64,000 bases of DNA from an uncultured Bacteroidota bacterium (GCA_903957365.1 CAJBPB010000124.1:56198-120197), one strand, 5' to 3'; positions 44,918 through 54,256 are shown, counted from the first letter of the stretch. Notes: generated by a model not told the origin, from the letters alone. Numbers and translations are program-made.

Positions 44918-46300
44918 TTGAAAAAATTCAGTTTCATTTTAGCAATCGGGTTTCTTGCTTTTATACTCTTTTCTTGTGTCAAGGATAATCAATTCGTCAT
45001 CTTTGTTCCTCCTTCTAATCTTGAATTGGATAATATATTTAATATTAATGCAGTGCCTCATATTACATTGGAGGTTTCTACCGCAGAATGGAATCGGTTA
45101 CTTGCCTCTTACGATATTAATCCCGCCAATGAAGAATATATTCTGGCTGATTTCGATATAGAAGGAAGTAATCTGGATAGTAGTCTCGATAGTATTGGTA
45201 TCAGGATTCGTGGCAATACCAGCAGGCGCAGACCTGAAGGTGTTGAAGGACAGGTTCATAATCCAGCAGCACCGGATTGGCATCATGCACATTTTGCTTT
45301 AAGTTTTAAGAAGTATAAAAAAACCCAGCGATATCAGAACCTCGAAAAAATCAACCTGAAATGGTTTAAAGATGATGCCAATTATGTACGTGAAGTGTAT
45401 TGTTATGATCTTTTTGAAAGGTTTGGAGTCTGGACAGCTCCAAAATCGAGCTACTGTATGCTTACAATAAAAATAAAGGAGGATCAGAAAGCGGCATATT
45501 ATGGTGTTTATCAGATGATCGAGAGCATTGATGAAGATTATCTCTCAAACAGGACAAATAGTTTCTCCGCAACGGATGGAAATCTCTGGAAATGCAGTTA
45601 TGGAGCATCGTTGAGATATCCTGACAAAAGTAAAATGGGCGTTGAAGATATAACTCTTGATCCGAATACAATGCAGACTTTCGTTTATGATCTGAAAACG
45701 AATAAAAAGGAACTTGTTACTGCAGAAACTGAATTGGCAAATTTCATCACTGATTTTAATTCAAAGAGCGGAGATGTTTTCAAAACCTGGGTGGATGAAA
45801 AAATTGATGTGCCGTTGCTTCTTCGCACTTATGCAGTAAACGTAATGGTTGGTATGTGGGACGATTACTGGGCCAACAACAACAATTACTATATGTATTT
45901 TGATACAGATGGAAGATTTTATTTTATTCCTTATGATTACGATAATACCCTGGGGACATCACTTTTAATGGATAGTGGAACACAGGATTTTCTGAATTGG
46001 GGAAATGCAAATAATCCATTGATTAAAAAGATAATCAGTATTCAGGAATACAAAGAATTGTATGTTAGTTATTTACATGAATTGATAAAACCTGAAAACG
46101 ATTTATTCTATACTCCTGAAAGTATAAGTCGTATCGAGAATTGGCAAAATATGATTCGGACGAATGTTCCGAATGATACGGATGAAGACATAATCATTGG
46201 TGATAATCCGGCATATTGGGGCAACAAACCCCAATATCGTTTGAATTCACAATCAAATAATTTTTTCAATATCAGGTCCGCGCATATTCCTGCTCAATAG
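44918..46300 (+). CDS. CotH-kinase-family lipoprotein
   Basis: The 460-residue protein begins at TTG 44918; the only reasonable start, since it keeps a lipoprotein signal (lipobox LFSC, res ~17-20). The CotH fold is shown by IRIRGNTSRRRP, FALSFKKYKKTQRYQNLEK, INLKWFKDDANYVREV, WDDYWANNNNYYMYFD and FIPYDYDNTLG. CotH is an atypical protein kinase of spore coats; in Bacteroidetes, homologues are secreted and of unknown role, perhaps phosphorylating surface proteins or glycans. Motif residues of the kinase core are intact. It has weak -7-like TACCTTTA at 44888-44895. Confidence 0.8.
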   Translation: MKKFSFILAIGFLAFILFSCVKDNQFVIFVPPSNLELDNIFNINAVPHITLEVSTAEWNRLLASYDINPANEEYILADFDIEGSNLDSSLDSIGIRIRGNTSRRRPEGVEGQVHNPAAPDWHHAHFALSFKKYKKTQRYQNLEKINLKWFKDDANYVREVYCYDLFERFGVWTAPKSSYCMLTIKIKEDQKAAYYGVYQMIESIDEDYLSNRTNSFSATDGNLWKCSYGASLRYPDKSKMGVEDITLDPNTMQTFVYDLKTNKKELVTAETELANFITDFNSKSGDVFKTWVDEKIDVPLLLRTYAVNVMVGMWDDYWANNNNYYMYFDTDGRFYFIPYDYDNTLGTSLLMDSGTQDFLNWGNANNPLIKKIISIQEYKELYVSYLHELIKPENDLFYTPESISRIENWQNMIRTNVPNDTDEDIIIGDNPAYWGNKPQYRLNSQSNNFFNIRSAHIPAQ

Positions 46301-46395
46301 AACCAGTATTAATTGGTTTTCAATTTGTTCAATCACTACTTTTTTAAAAGAAGTAAATTACATTTCATTAATTTTACCCGCTTCAAAAATACGCT

Positions 46396-47541
46396 ATGGC
46401 ATACACATTGAGAATTATGTTGTTAACCTTAATTTCGTGGGTCTGTCATTTTGATATTATTCATGCACAGGTTATTAATAAGTCATCGAAATATAATTTT
46501 CAACTTGAAGCACGTGGACATTATGGTATTTTTATGCAGCATCATTTTGAAATGGAGCGATTTGATTCACATTTTCCAGCTTTTGAAATAAATCTTCAAC
46601 GAGCTACTTTTGGAAACAAGAGGTGGGAAGCACTCTATCGATATCCAATAATAGGAATTACGACATATTATTCACCATTAGGCGGTACCAAAGAGATTGG
46701 TGAAGTTTTTGCAGTTTATCCGTTCATTAATTTTCCGCTGAATCATGATTTGGATAATAGTCTGAATTTTAAGCTTGGTTTTGGATTGGCATGGCTCACG
46801 AATAAATTTGATCCGATTGAAAATTACAAGCATTTTGCAATTGGTTCGCACCTGAACGCTACGGTAACTATGTATTTTGAGTATCGTCGTCAACTATCAA
46901 CACGATTTACCTGGATTGTGGCGGGAGGACTTACGCATTTTTCAAATGGTTCAATGAAAACACCTAATTATGGATTGAACCTGTTAACGGTTTCCTCAGG
47001 TTTTGCATGGTTCTTGAAACCACCAAACCCATATTTGAACAAGAAATTGCAGCCAGAATTATACCTTTTTGAATTCGATGATAAAAAATGGATTTCGACA
47101 GAGTTATCCTTTTCAACAGGTGTCAAGGATATGACGCAGGAAGTTGGTCAAAGATTTTTTGTGTATAATCTGGCATTGAACACAATGAAACAGGTATCGA
47201 TGCGCAGCCGTATCGGCCTCGGTTTCGACCTCACTTTCGATGGTTCTGATAAAGCGGTTCTGGAAAAAAAACTGATTCCTTATGATAATGATTGGCAGTT
47301 ACTAAAACCAGGTGCAAATTTTGCTTACGAAATGCTCCTCGACAAAACTTCCTTTTTATTTAACCTTGGATTTCATTTAGCAGGTAAAGAACTTAGTGAA
47401 GGCCAGATGTATCAAAAACTTGCTGTTAAACAGCATTTTACGAATAATTTATTTGGTACTGTTACTTTAACTGCACATTATGGAAAAGCTGATTTTATTG
47501 GATTTGGATTGGGTTACCGATTAAATTTTAAATACTACTAA
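46396..47541 (+). CDS. PagL-type lipid A deacylase / acyloxyacyl hydrolase family outer-membrane protein
   Basis: The 381-residue protein has a signal peptide (cleavage near IIHAQ) and beta-barrel strands. The catalytic-type motif LTHFSNGSMKTPNYGLN (res ~178-194) matches the His-x-Ser-Asn-Gly of PagL, which removes the 3-O-linked acyl chain from lipid A at the outer membrane. It is longer than Pseudomonas PagL (~170 residues), with an extra N-terminal barrel region and long C-terminal strands. It lies between CotH and GIN-domain lipoprotein genes. Activity on lipid A is inferred from family. Confidence 0.75.
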   Translation: MAYTLRIMLLTLISWVCHFDIIHAQVINKSSKYNFQLEARGHYGIFMQHHFEMERFDSHFPAFEINLQRATFGNKRWEALYRYPIIGITTYYSPLGGTKEIGEVFAVYPFINFPLNHDLDNSLNFKLGFGLAWLTNKFDPIENYKHFAIGSHLNATVTMYFEYRRQLSTRFTWIVAGGLTHFSNGSMKTPNYGLNLLTVSSGFAWFLKPPNPYLNKKLQPELYLFEFDDKKWISTELSFSTGVKDMTQEVGQRFFVYNLALNTMKQVSMRSRIGLGFDLTFDGSDKAVLEKKLIPYDNDWQLLKPGANFAYEMLLDKTSFLFNLGFHLAGKELSEGQMYQKLAVKQHFTNNLFGTVTLTAHYGKADFIGFGLGYRLNFKYY

Positions 47542-47547
47542 TTGAAA

Positions 47548-48321
47548 ATGAATAAATTAACGCTTTATTTCAGCTTATTGTTGTTTATACAAACCTCATG
47601 CAATAAGGACAATGGGAATTGTTTTAATTCAACAGGAACCATTATTACTGAAAGCAGGGAAATTTCTGATTTTAAAAGCCTGAAAATGCTTGATAATGTT
47701 GATGTTGAACTATTGTACGGAACTGAGAATAAAATTGAGGTTACTGCAGGAGAAAATATTATCCAAAATATTAAGGCAGAAGTAATAGATGCTGTGGTAT
47801 TACAGGATTCAATACCAATATCCACCAGACAATTGGTTATACAGAATTTAAACCAGTGTAATTGGATCAGAAGTTATGAAAATCCAATTAAAGTAAAAAT
47901 AACCTTTAAATCTGAGATCAACCACGTTGAATATCGTTCTATTGGAGATTTAACTTGTTTAAATACAATTAGTTCTGATACTTTTTCGATCAATATTTTC
48001 GAAGGAGCCGGTATCATCAGTCTTGATTTGAATTGCCGCTTGTCTTTTTTAAATTACCATTATGGAACAGCAGATTTAAATGTAAAGGGTTCATCACTTG
48101 TGAATTATATTTATCAGGCAAGTTATGGGCCTGTCAATGCGCCGGAATTTTTTACTGATTTCAATTACCTCGAAAACAGAGGATCAAACAATTGCTATGT
48201 GTATGCCCGATTATTTCTGGGGGCAACGATAAGTTCGATTGGAAATGTTTATTACACCGGAAATCCGGATGAGTTGAGTCTGGCCAAAAATGGAAGTGGC
48301 AGTTTTTATGAATTTGAATAA
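47548..48321 (+). CDS. GIN-domain (DUF2807) lipoprotein
   Basis: The protein has 257 residues from the ATG at 47548, 6 bases after the PagL-like stop. The lipoprotein signal has lipobox QTSC at residues ~16-19. The GIN domain (putative autotransporter adhesin head, DUF2807) starts ESREISDFKSLKMLDNVDVE and carries the repeated beta turns typical of a right-handed parallel beta helix. Such proteins are abundant at the Bacteroidetes surface, and their role is unknown. Tight spacing suggests co-transcription with the PagL-like gene. Confidence 0.82.
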   Translation: MNKLTLYFSLLLFIQTSCNKDNGNCFNSTGTIITESREISDFKSLKMLDNVDVELLYGTENKIEVTAGENIIQNIKAEVIDAVVLQDSIPISTRQLVIQNLNQCNWIRSYENPIKVKITFKSEINHVEYRSIGDLTCLNTISSDTFSINIFEGAGIISLDLNCRLSFLNYHYGTADLNVKGSSLVNYIYQASYGPVNAPEFFTDFNYLENRGSNNCYVYARLFLGATISSIGNVYYTGNPDELSLAKNGSGSFYEFE

Positions 48322-48370
48322 TTAATTATCATTGATATAAAAGTGTTTTTAAATGAGGTTGTTACAAAAT

Positions 48371-48406
48371 AAAAACCCGTGATTAGGATTCTAACCACGG
48401 GTTTTT
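48371..48406. terminator. Bidirectional terminator between the GIN gene and nrfA
   Basis: AAAAACCCGTG (48371-48381) pairs with CACGGGTTTTT (48396-48406), flanked by A and T runs. It can stop transcription from both convergent sides. Confidence 0.85.
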
Positions 48407-48423
48407 CCCTTGAATTAGTCGGA

Positions 48424-49941
48424 TTATTTACTCACAACATCATATTTTGATTCTCTTTCCTCTGCTTCTTTTTCCCATTTTGGCAGTATCTGTTCCTGAA
48501 ATATTTTCTTTTCCTGAATCAGTTTTTCCATTGGTAAACCAATATAATTCTGGGCCTTTTCTTTTGTTGTGATATCAGGGTAAGGAATTTCAGTTGTAAT
48601 GCCTTTTGTGGCAAGCAGGCGTGCCAGTTTAACTCGGGCATTCTGGGCATAATCTATAGATTTACCTAAAACACGGCCACTTTCTACCGGTGAGTGAAAA
48701 GAACCTCCATGTGAGGCAGCAACATAATCCCAAAACCATTGCCCGTCGCGGATTTCGATCAAAATTTCATTCATTTCAGTTTCAGTTGCACCTGCATCCC
48801 AGGCAGCTTTAGCTTCAATATGCGCATGAACTAAAACTTCTTCTGCTTTAAGTCTCAGTTCAGCAATGTTATTCTGACGGTCGTAAACATTTTTAATGAG
48901 CGTTTCTTCACTCTCACGGTGGCAGGTTTGGCATGCCTGTGAAATATACTTTAAGGGTGATGTAACATGGTGATTTGAAAATTTGACGCCACCTTCACTG
49001 ATATAAGGCATGTGACAATCGGCGCAGGCAACACCGCGTTCTGCATGAATACCTGTTTTATATAATTCGTAATCAGGATGTTGCATTTTTAGCATAGGAG
49101 CTCTGCTTAGAGCATGTGTCCAATCACTGAATCCTTTGTCATTATAATATTTCAACATGTCTTCTGGTTTAAATCCATTCACCCATGGAAAAGTGAGATA
49201 AGCTGCACCTTCTGCGCCCACTTTCTTCTTGTCAAAATAATACTCAACATGGCATTGCGCGCAAACAAGCGATCGCATTTCCTGTTGTGTAGCCTGTTTT
49301 ATGTCTTTACCCATCGCAGTATATGCTTCTACGAGAGCGGGACGTGTGATTGTAAGATCCATTGTTTCAGGATTGTGACAATCACCACAACCAATTGAAT
49401 TGGTTATCTGAGGTCCCAGGGCTGACCAGGTAGTGCTGTAGAATTCTTTGATACCCATTTCATTCATCATGCGGGGTACATCCGGACTTTTACATGTCCA
49501 GCATGTACTGGATTGAGGCCCTGCTTCGGGAGCCAATGGTCCTCCGGTTCTAATGGTATTCTGTACATCCTCAATGGCATGAGAATGGCCACGTCCCTGA
49601 CTGTAATCTTTTGAAAAGGCATAACCCGCCCAAAGAATCACAAGCGCCGGATCTTCAGCCAGCATATCTCTCTTTGCATTCCCACCATGAGCAGTTCTGA
49701 AATCAGATTCGAAGGTTTTGCGGTAACTTTCGTATTCTTTAGGATAGTTTTTTCCCCATACTTCATTTCTGGGTTCAAACTCATTCAGTTTTACCTTGGG
49801 TTTATATGCGAAAATCGCTTCTGCCCTGCGTTCGGTAATCGAAGATACGAGCAGTCCCAGGAAGAATACTACAATAATTGTTACTGCAAACAAAGTCCAG
49901 TTTAACCAGGGACTACGTTTTTTTTTGTCTGGTGAATTCAT
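48424..49941 (-). CDS. nrfA: Ammonia-forming cytochrome c nitrite reductase, catalytic subunit
   Basis: The 505-residue periplasmic pentaheme enzyme reduces nitrite to ammonium with six electrons. An N-terminal helix/signal (res ~14-34) targets it. Heme sites: active-site CWTCK (Cys147, Cys150, Lys151) instead of CxxCH, then CGDCH (185-189), CAQCH, CADCH and CQTCH. The Lys-ligated first heme is diagnostic. It is encoded 12 bases after nrfH, the membrane electron donor. Its five hemes require CcsBA, encoded at 16006. Confidence 0.95.
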   Translation of the reverse strand: MNSPDKKKRSPWLNWTLFAVTIIVVFFLGLLVSSITERRAEAIFAYKPKVKLNEFEPRNEVWGKNYPKEYESYRKTFESDFRTAHGGNAKRDMLAEDPALVILWAGYAFSKDYSQGRGHSHAIEDVQNTIRTGGPLAPEAGPQSSTCWTCKSPDVPRMMNEMGIKEFYSTTWSALGPQITNSIGCGDCHNPETMDLTITRPALVEAYTAMGKDIKQATQQEMRSLVCAQCHVEYYFDKKKVGAEGAAYLTFPWVNGFKPEDMLKYYNDKGFSDWTHALSRAPMLKMQHPDYELYKTGIHAERGVACADCHMPYISEGGVKFSNHHVTSPLKYISQACQTCHRESEETLIKNVYDRQNNIAELRLKAEEVLVHAHIEAKAAWDAGATETEMNEILIEIRDGQWFWDYVAASHGGSFHSPVESGRVLGKSIDYAQNARVKLARLLATKGITTEIPYPDITTKEKAQNYIGLPMEKLIQEKKIFQEQILPKWEKEAEERESKYDVVSK

Positions 49942-49953
49942 TTTATAAGGAAT

Positions 49954-50550
49954 TTATTTGGTTTTATTATTTGTCAGTTTATCCATCCATGCCGGTACAG
50001 GAGAAACGGGAAGCGGAACGCGTGCATAAGGTGTGCTCGATAAACTTTTTACCCTTCCATGTGGTACTTCACGGTGGCAATCCCAGCAGAGTCTGTCTTC
50101 AAATTTGTGAAGATAGGTTTCGGTTTGTACGAGTAGTTTCGAGTCCGAAATTAAGGTACTGTGGCATCTGATACAGTTTTCCTGAACCACTTCGATTCCG
50201 GCATCTTTAATAAAGATATTTTGAGGTTCCATACGTAAAGTAAACATCGTAGCATGACGGGCGCCATCTTTTGCTTTGAAAAAGTATTTGCGGAATATAT
50301 TGTCATGCGGAACATGGCAATCGTTGCAGTTAGCCTTTTCGCGATGTGAACTGTGTTGCCATGTTGCATATTGAGGAGCCATAATGTGGCAATTAACGCA
50401 GGTTTCAGGAGAATCAGACAGATAAGAGTAAGCTTTGCTGCTGTAAAAAGCATATAGAATTAGTCCGAAAATCGCACCTGACATTATTATAACGGGCAGT
50501 CTCCATTGCTGTGGAGGAATCAGAAATAGAATAATTCTATTCATAATCAT
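49954..50550 (-). CDS. nrfH: Cytochrome c nitrite reductase small subunit
   Basis: The 198-residue NapC/NirT-family protein has one N-terminal transmembrane helix (res ~17-35) and four heme sites: CVNCH, CNDCH, CIRCH and CWDCH. It oxidises menaquinol and passes electrons to NrfA in the periplasm. The start is ATG 50550 or 50544. A -7 promoter box lies upstream at 50592-50599; nrfH and nrfA form one operon. Confidence 0.94.
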   Translation of the reverse strand: MIMNRIILFLIPPQQWRLPVIIMSGAIFGLILYAFYSSKAYSYLSDSPETCVNCHIMAPQYATWQHSSHREKANCNDCHVPHDNIFRKYFFKAKDGARHATMFTLRMEPQNIFIKDAGIEVVQENCIRCHSTLISDSKLLVQTETYLHKFEDRLCWDCHREVPHGRVKSLSSTPYARVPLPVSPVPAWMDKLTNNKTK

Positions 50551-50591
50551 ACTTTATTAGGTAATCTAGTATTTGATATCTTATATAAGAA

Positions 50592-50599
50592 CAAATATA
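50592..50599 (-). promoter_or_regulatory. -7 box of the nrfHA operon
   Basis: The minus strand reads TATATTTG, matching TAnnTTTG, about 42 bases before the nrfH start. Confidence 0.4.
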
Positions 50600-50900
50600 G
50601 ATAATAGTTTTGAGTTGTGGATGATTTATTTCTGAAATCGAATTTTATTTAATCGAAGAGAATCTCAGATCATAAATAGGGTTTATTTATCTTTTATGAT
50701 GAGGTAGCTTTTAAAATTATATTTTGAAATAGAAGGTTGACAATTTTCGATGATTTTTATCCAATTTAAATTCAATAACACCGAAATCCGAATCTTTGAT
50801 TCAAATTGATCAAAATGTGATATTATTTATTGGTTCGAAATAGTCGCTTAAACATAAATTGTAATTCAGAATCTATCTCCTCACGCTGAAATAAAGCAAA

Positions 50901-50933
50901 AAAAAACGCATTGAAGTTCTCAAAGCGTTTTTT
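50901..50933 (-). terminator. Terminator of the HU gene
   Basis: AAAAAACGC (50901-50909) pairs with GCGTTTTTT (50925-50933), with an inner TTGA/TCAA pairing. On the minus strand it ends in a long T-run and follows the HU stop by 18 bases. Confidence 0.8.
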
Positions 50934-50951
50934 AACCTGTGGTGTAAAATA

Positions 50952-51224
50952 CTATTTTACCATGTCTGATAACTCAGTCCCAGGTTTGAATTTTACTACT
51001 TTCTTGGCAGAGATTTTTATTTCTTTACCAGTTTGAGGATTGCGTCCTTTTCTTTCTGCTCTTTCAGAAACAGAGAAAGATCCAAAACCTACCAAAGCAA
51101 CGCGGTCACCTGCTTTTAAGGCTTGAGTTGTTGCATCAATAAAAGCATCTAATGCTCTTTTTGCATCTGCTTTTGTTAAACCGGCTCCTTCAGCCATTGC
51201 ATCAATTAATTCTGCTTTGTTCAT
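50952..51224 (-). CDS. HU-family DNA-binding protein
   Basis: The 90-residue protein is a canonical HU/IHF subunit: [40 protein letters not shown] with the DNA-intercalating [10 protein letters not shown] arm, and the C-terminal [15 protein letters not shown]. It bends and compacts DNA and is a general nucleoid protein. It is monocistronic, with a good promoter and terminator. Confidence 0.95.
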   Translation of the reverse strand: MNKAELIDAMAEGAGLTKADAKRALDAFIDATTQALKAGDRVALVGFGSFSVSERAERKGRNPQTGKEIKISAKKVVKFKPGTELSDMVK

Positions 51225-51266
51225 TGTTTGTAGTTTAAAATATTAAAAAATTGGTCGAACACCCAA

Positions 51267-51297
51267 CAAAAATAGGGTTTTATAATACAAACGCAAA
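51267..51297 (-). promoter_or_regulatory. Promoter of the HU gene (-33 and -7)
   Basis: On the minus strand, TTTG (51294-51297) and TATTTTTG (51267-51274) are 19 bases apart, the best match in the window to the Bacteroidetes consensus. The start codon is 43 bases on. Confidence 0.65.
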
Positions 51298-51402
51298 TAT
51301 TTTTTAAAAAAAATTAAAAAATGTTAATAAAACTGCTGTATTGTTAATAAATAGAGCCATTTTATTGCTAAATCTATGATAACCAAAACTGTTAAACTAT
51401 CA

Positions 51403-52386
51403 TTAATCGTTTTTTTCGTCTAATATTTTCCATTCACCTGAAAATTGAAATCCACGGAGAAACTCAATAATTTCAAGTGATTTTTTCCCCGATTGTTGAA
51501 TTTTCGTCAAATGTAAATATCCCTCTGGAAGGGCAATCTTTAGAAATTTTTTATTATCAGTTTGGATGCTGAAAAATGGTTCATCAGGTATTGTAAATTC
51601 AATTCGTGTCTCAAAAATCTTAAGTTCAAGCCTTTGATTTTGTGAGGAAGTGATTGTTGAAAATGCTGTAGGGTAGGGGGAGAGTCCGCGAATCTGATTA
51701 AAAATAACACCAATAGGCTTCTTCCAATCTATTTGACAGTCATTTCTGAATATTTTTGGTGCGGTTTTATACAAAAAATCTGATTTAATAATATCAGTTT
51801 GTTTTCTGGTTTGGATAGAATTTTCAAATATTTCATTCAATGTATTGATTACAAGATTTTTACCCTTTTCAATCATACGATCATGCAATTCACCTGCAGT
51901 TTCATTTGCACCGATCTCCATTGTAAGTTGTCGGATGATATTTCCTTCATCGATTTTATCATCAATAAAGAAGGTAGTTAGTCCGGTTACTGTTTCTCCA
52001 TTCATTATCGCACGATTGATTGGAGCAGCACCTCTGTAATCTGGTAATAAAGATGCGTGAAGATTAAAAGTGCCCAGTTTAGCCATTCTCCAGACCATTT
52101 CGGGTAGCATGCGGAACGCTATTACAATAAAAACGGCTGCTTGATATGATTCAATAGACTTAATAAATGATTCATCCTTCAGTTTTTCAGGTTGAAAAAC
52201 TGGAAGATTAAATTCTTTCGCCATCACTTTTACAGCGGATTGTTGAAGTTTTTTTCCTCTTCCAGCCGGTTTGTCAGGTGCTGTGACTACTGCAACTACT
52301 TCAAAACCTTTCTCAATAATGTTTTTTAGTTGTTCAGCAGCAAATTCAGGCGTTCCGAAAAAAATTATTCTTTTATTGTTATCCAT
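51403..52386 (-). CDS. fmt: Methionyl-tRNA formyltransferase
   Basis: The protein has 327 residues from the ATG at 52386. The catalytic core is NLHASLLPDYRGAAPINRAI (His and Asn) with IDEGNIIRQ; the start has FFGTPEFAAEQL, and a C-terminal OB-like domain contains RGLSPYPTAF. It formylates initiator Met-tRNA with 10-formyl-THF. An ATG 9 bases further up is less likely because a -7 box ends just before 52393. With that box, the mRNA would start within a few bases of the start codon, an almost leaderless transcript. Confidence 0.93.
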   Translation of the reverse strand: MDNNKRIIFFGTPEFAAEQLKNIIEKGFEVVAVVTAPDKPAGRGKKLQQSAVKVMAKEFNLPVFQPEKLKDESFIKSIESYQAAVFIVIAFRMLPEMVWRMAKLGTFNLHASLLPDYRGAAPINRAIMNGETVTGLTTFFIDDKIDEGNIIRQLTMEIGANETAGELHDRMIEKGKNLVINTLNEIFENSIQTRKQTDIIKSDFLYKTAPKIFRNDCQIDWKKPIGVIFNQIRGLSPYPTAFSTITSSQNQRLELKIFETRIEFTIPDEPFFSIQTDNKKFLKIALPEGYLHLTKIQQSGKKSLEIIEFLRGFQFSGEWKILDEKND

Positions 52387-52392
52387 AGTTTG

Positions 52393-52400
52393 CAAAAATA
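52393..52400 (-). promoter_or_regulatory. -7 box directly upstream of fmt
   Basis: The minus strand reads TATTTTTG, ending 7 bases before the ATG. If real, the transcript is almost leaderless. Confidence 0.4.
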
Positions 52401-52437
52401 AAAAAAACCTGACTCTTTGAGAATCAGGTTTTTTTAA
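52400..52437 (-). terminator. Terminator of the TPR gene
   Basis: AACCTGA and TCAGGTT pair around an inner CTC/GAG stem, flanked by A and T runs. It lies just after the TPR gene on the minus strand and just before fmt. Confidence 0.75.
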
Positions 52438-52455
52438 GTAAAAATATTTTAATTC

Positions 52456-53151
52456 CTATTTGCCGCTTTTTGCTTTGGCACGTCCGATATATTTATCCGC
52501 ATTGCGTCCGTCAGTTGTAGTTGGAAAATCAGCCTTAAGCTGTTCATAAACTTTAACTGCATCCTCAAATTTTCCTATAATTTCATAGGTATTCCCGGCT
52601 TTCATTAAAAACATTGGACTGGTGAATTCATTTACATTTGTTTTGGCGGCATTAAGATATTGGCTAACCGCTTTTTCATTTTGATTCAATTCCAGATATG
52701 CATCACCTTTTGCACCGACTGCCATTGCTGCCAGAATGTGGTCATCGCTACTGAATTTATCTAAATACTTGATTGCTTCATTATATTCGCCTTTTTTTAA
52801 CAGTGATATACCAGCATAATAAGATGCCAGATTACCTGCTTTTGTTGAACCATACTCATCCACGATGTCAATAAAACCTAAATTGTTACCGTCACCATAA
52901 AGTGCTTTTTGTAATGAATCAGACTGAAAATATTTTTCGGCCATAAACATCTGAACCTGGGCTTCTTTTTGTTTTGGTTCAAGAAAATAACGGTTGACAC
53001 CGAAATATCCGAAAACAATGGCTGCAATCACTAACACACCGAAAATCATCGGTTTCTGATTGTTCTCGATAAATTGTTCTGTTCTACTTAGAGCTGATTC
53101 AACTACTTCAATTCTTTCGTCAGCTTTTTCAGTACCTTTGCTATTGGTCAT
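52456..53151 (-). CDS. Membrane-anchored TPR protein (YfgM-like)
   Basis: The 231-residue protein has one transmembrane helix near residues 35-51 (MIFGVLVIAAIVFGYFGVN), preceded by a charged cytosolic N-terminus. The rest holds tetratricopeptide-like helical repeats (AGISLLKKGEYNEAIKYLDK, GDAYLELNQNEKAVSQYLN, KFEDAVKVYEQLKADFP). The layout is like YfgM, which links the Sec translocon to periplasmic chaperones; this specific role is an inference. It has its own promoter (53172-53179) and a terminator. Confidence 0.75.
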   Translation of the reverse strand: MTNSKGTEKADERIEVVESALSRTEQFIENNQKPMIFGVLVIAAIVFGYFGVNRYFLEPKQKEAQVQMFMAEKYFQSDSLQKALYGDGNNLGFIDIVDEYGSTKAGNLASYYAGISLLKKGEYNEAIKYLDKFSSDDHILAAMAVGAKGDAYLELNQNEKAVSQYLNAAKTNVNEFTSPMFLMKAGNTYEIIGKFEDAVKVYEQLKADFPTTTDGRNADKYIGRAKAKSGK

Positions 53152-53171
53152 AATCTCTTAATTTTGAAGTG

Positions 53172-53179
53172 CAAAAGTA
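53172..53179 (-). promoter_or_regulatory. -7 box of the TPR gene
   Basis: The minus strand reads TACTTTTG, matching TAnnTTTG, 21 bases before the start at 53151. Confidence 0.5.
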
Positions 53180-53251
53180 GTTTTTTTCATTTAATTAGCA
53201 CCATAAGCAAGTAAATAATTCATTTAATATTGATTGACAGGGAAATAAGCT

Positions 53252-54220
53252 ATGAATATCCTCAAAGTGAGTAACATAATGATTGTTTTTTTTATAAAAT
53301 GGCTGGATAAGTTTATATCTGATTCAAAAAATTGTATAAATCAATGGTGTATTTTTTTACTATTATCTTTCTCCTTTTTGTTTTCAGGTGCTGTATCAGC
53401 CAATAAAGGGTGGTATATCGTCGAAAAAAGTGAAGATCGTTTTGGAAATTCATCCTATCAATCGACTTTTATTCAGAATGAATTGATGAGGATTGAAAAT
53501 GCCCAGTCAATATTTATTCTTGATTTAAAACTAGAGAAAATAACACTCGTTTTTCCTCAGAAAATGTGTTATTGGAAAGGAAATCACGATAGTTTGAAGT
53601 CTGCTTTTATTTCTGCGGTAGCGATTCAACTTAGAACTACAATTGCTCAGTTACCTGAACAGGAGCGGGAAACTGCTGAAACGGAATTTGAAAAGATTAT
53701 GCTGTCAATGAACTCTGACACAAATATGCACCATTTGCCAAATCATATTTCAATATATAAAAACGGGATTGATTTAAGTTTATCAGGTTATCATTCAATA
53801 GGTTATGATGTTAAAATTGATACCGTTGTGTATGAAAAAGTATGGTTCACTGAGATGGTAAAACCATATAGTGCTGATGATATCAGACAGATTGCAAAAA
53901 TGACCAAAATATTTACCAAACCTTCTGTTGTTTCCTATTACCGAACCAGTGAAGAATGGTTTACAATGATGCAGAATGGATTTATAATGAAATCTGTGCT
54001 ACAAACTGATATAGGAGAAAGTGTTACATTGGTTGATTCGATGAAAGAGATTTCAATTCCACCTGCACTTTTTGAACCTCCTGCTGATTACCGGCTTATA
54101 GGCATTGACGAATTGATTCAGATAACAATGGGAGATGAAAAACCTGAAATAAAACCAGTAGTTTCTCCGAAACCAAAGCAAATTATGCCTGAATTGTATT
54201 CCTTGCCTGAGCAAAAATAA
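53252..54220 (+). CDS. Uncharacterised secreted protein
   Basis: The 322-residue protein has a hydrophobic segment at residues ~32-50 ending SGAVSA, a likely signal peptidase site; the first ~30 residues are unusually long for a signal. The body has FIQNELMRIENAQSIFILDL and KITLVFPQKMCYWKG, then EPPADYRLIGIDELIQ. The arrangement of short beta-rich blocks is reminiscent of DUF4412-type periplasmic proteins, but I am not sure. The C-terminus is Pro/Lys-rich (PEIKPVVSPKPKQ). It is followed 36 bases later by a trmH-like gene. Confidence 0.55.
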   Translation: MNILKVSNIMIVFFIKWLDKFISDSKNCINQWCIFLLLSFSFLFSGAVSANKGWYIVEKSEDRFGNSSYQSTFIQNELMRIENAQSIFILDLKLEKITLVFPQKMCYWKGNHDSLKSAFISAVAIQLRTTIAQLPEQERETAETEFEKIMLSMNSDTNMHHLPNHISIYKNGIDLSLSGYHSIGYDVKIDTVVYEKVWFTEMVKPYSADDIRQIAKMTKIFTKPSVVSYYRTSEEWFTMMQNGFIMKSVLQTDIGESVTLVDSMKEISIPPALFEPPADYRLIGIDELIQITMGDEKPEIKPVVSPKPKQIMPELYSLPEQK

Positions 54221-54246
54221 TTGAAAATTTAAAGTATAAATACAAA

Positions 54247-54254
54247 TAGTTTTG
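54247..54254 (+). promoter_or_regulatory. -7 box next to the trmH-like start
   Basis: TAGTTTTG matches TAnnTTTG and ends 2 bases before the ATG at 54257. The mRNA would be practically leaderless. Confidence 0.35.
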
Positions 54255-54256
54255 AT

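Larger units (their letters stand above)
50551..50951. other. 400-base gap between nrfH and the HU gene
   Basis: The region holds the nrfH promoter (minus strand) at its left and the HU terminator at 50901-50933. The half-sites TTTGAT (50795-50800) and ATCAAA (50809-50814), 8 bases apart, form an imperfect inverted repeat, far from the promoter. Otherwise I see no gene or RNA. Confidence 0.5.

Noticed and set aside
50795..50814. FNR/CRP-like site TTTGAT-N8-ATCAAA for nrfHA
   Set aside because: The spacer is 8 bases instead of 4, and it is about 200 bases upstream of the likely transcription start.
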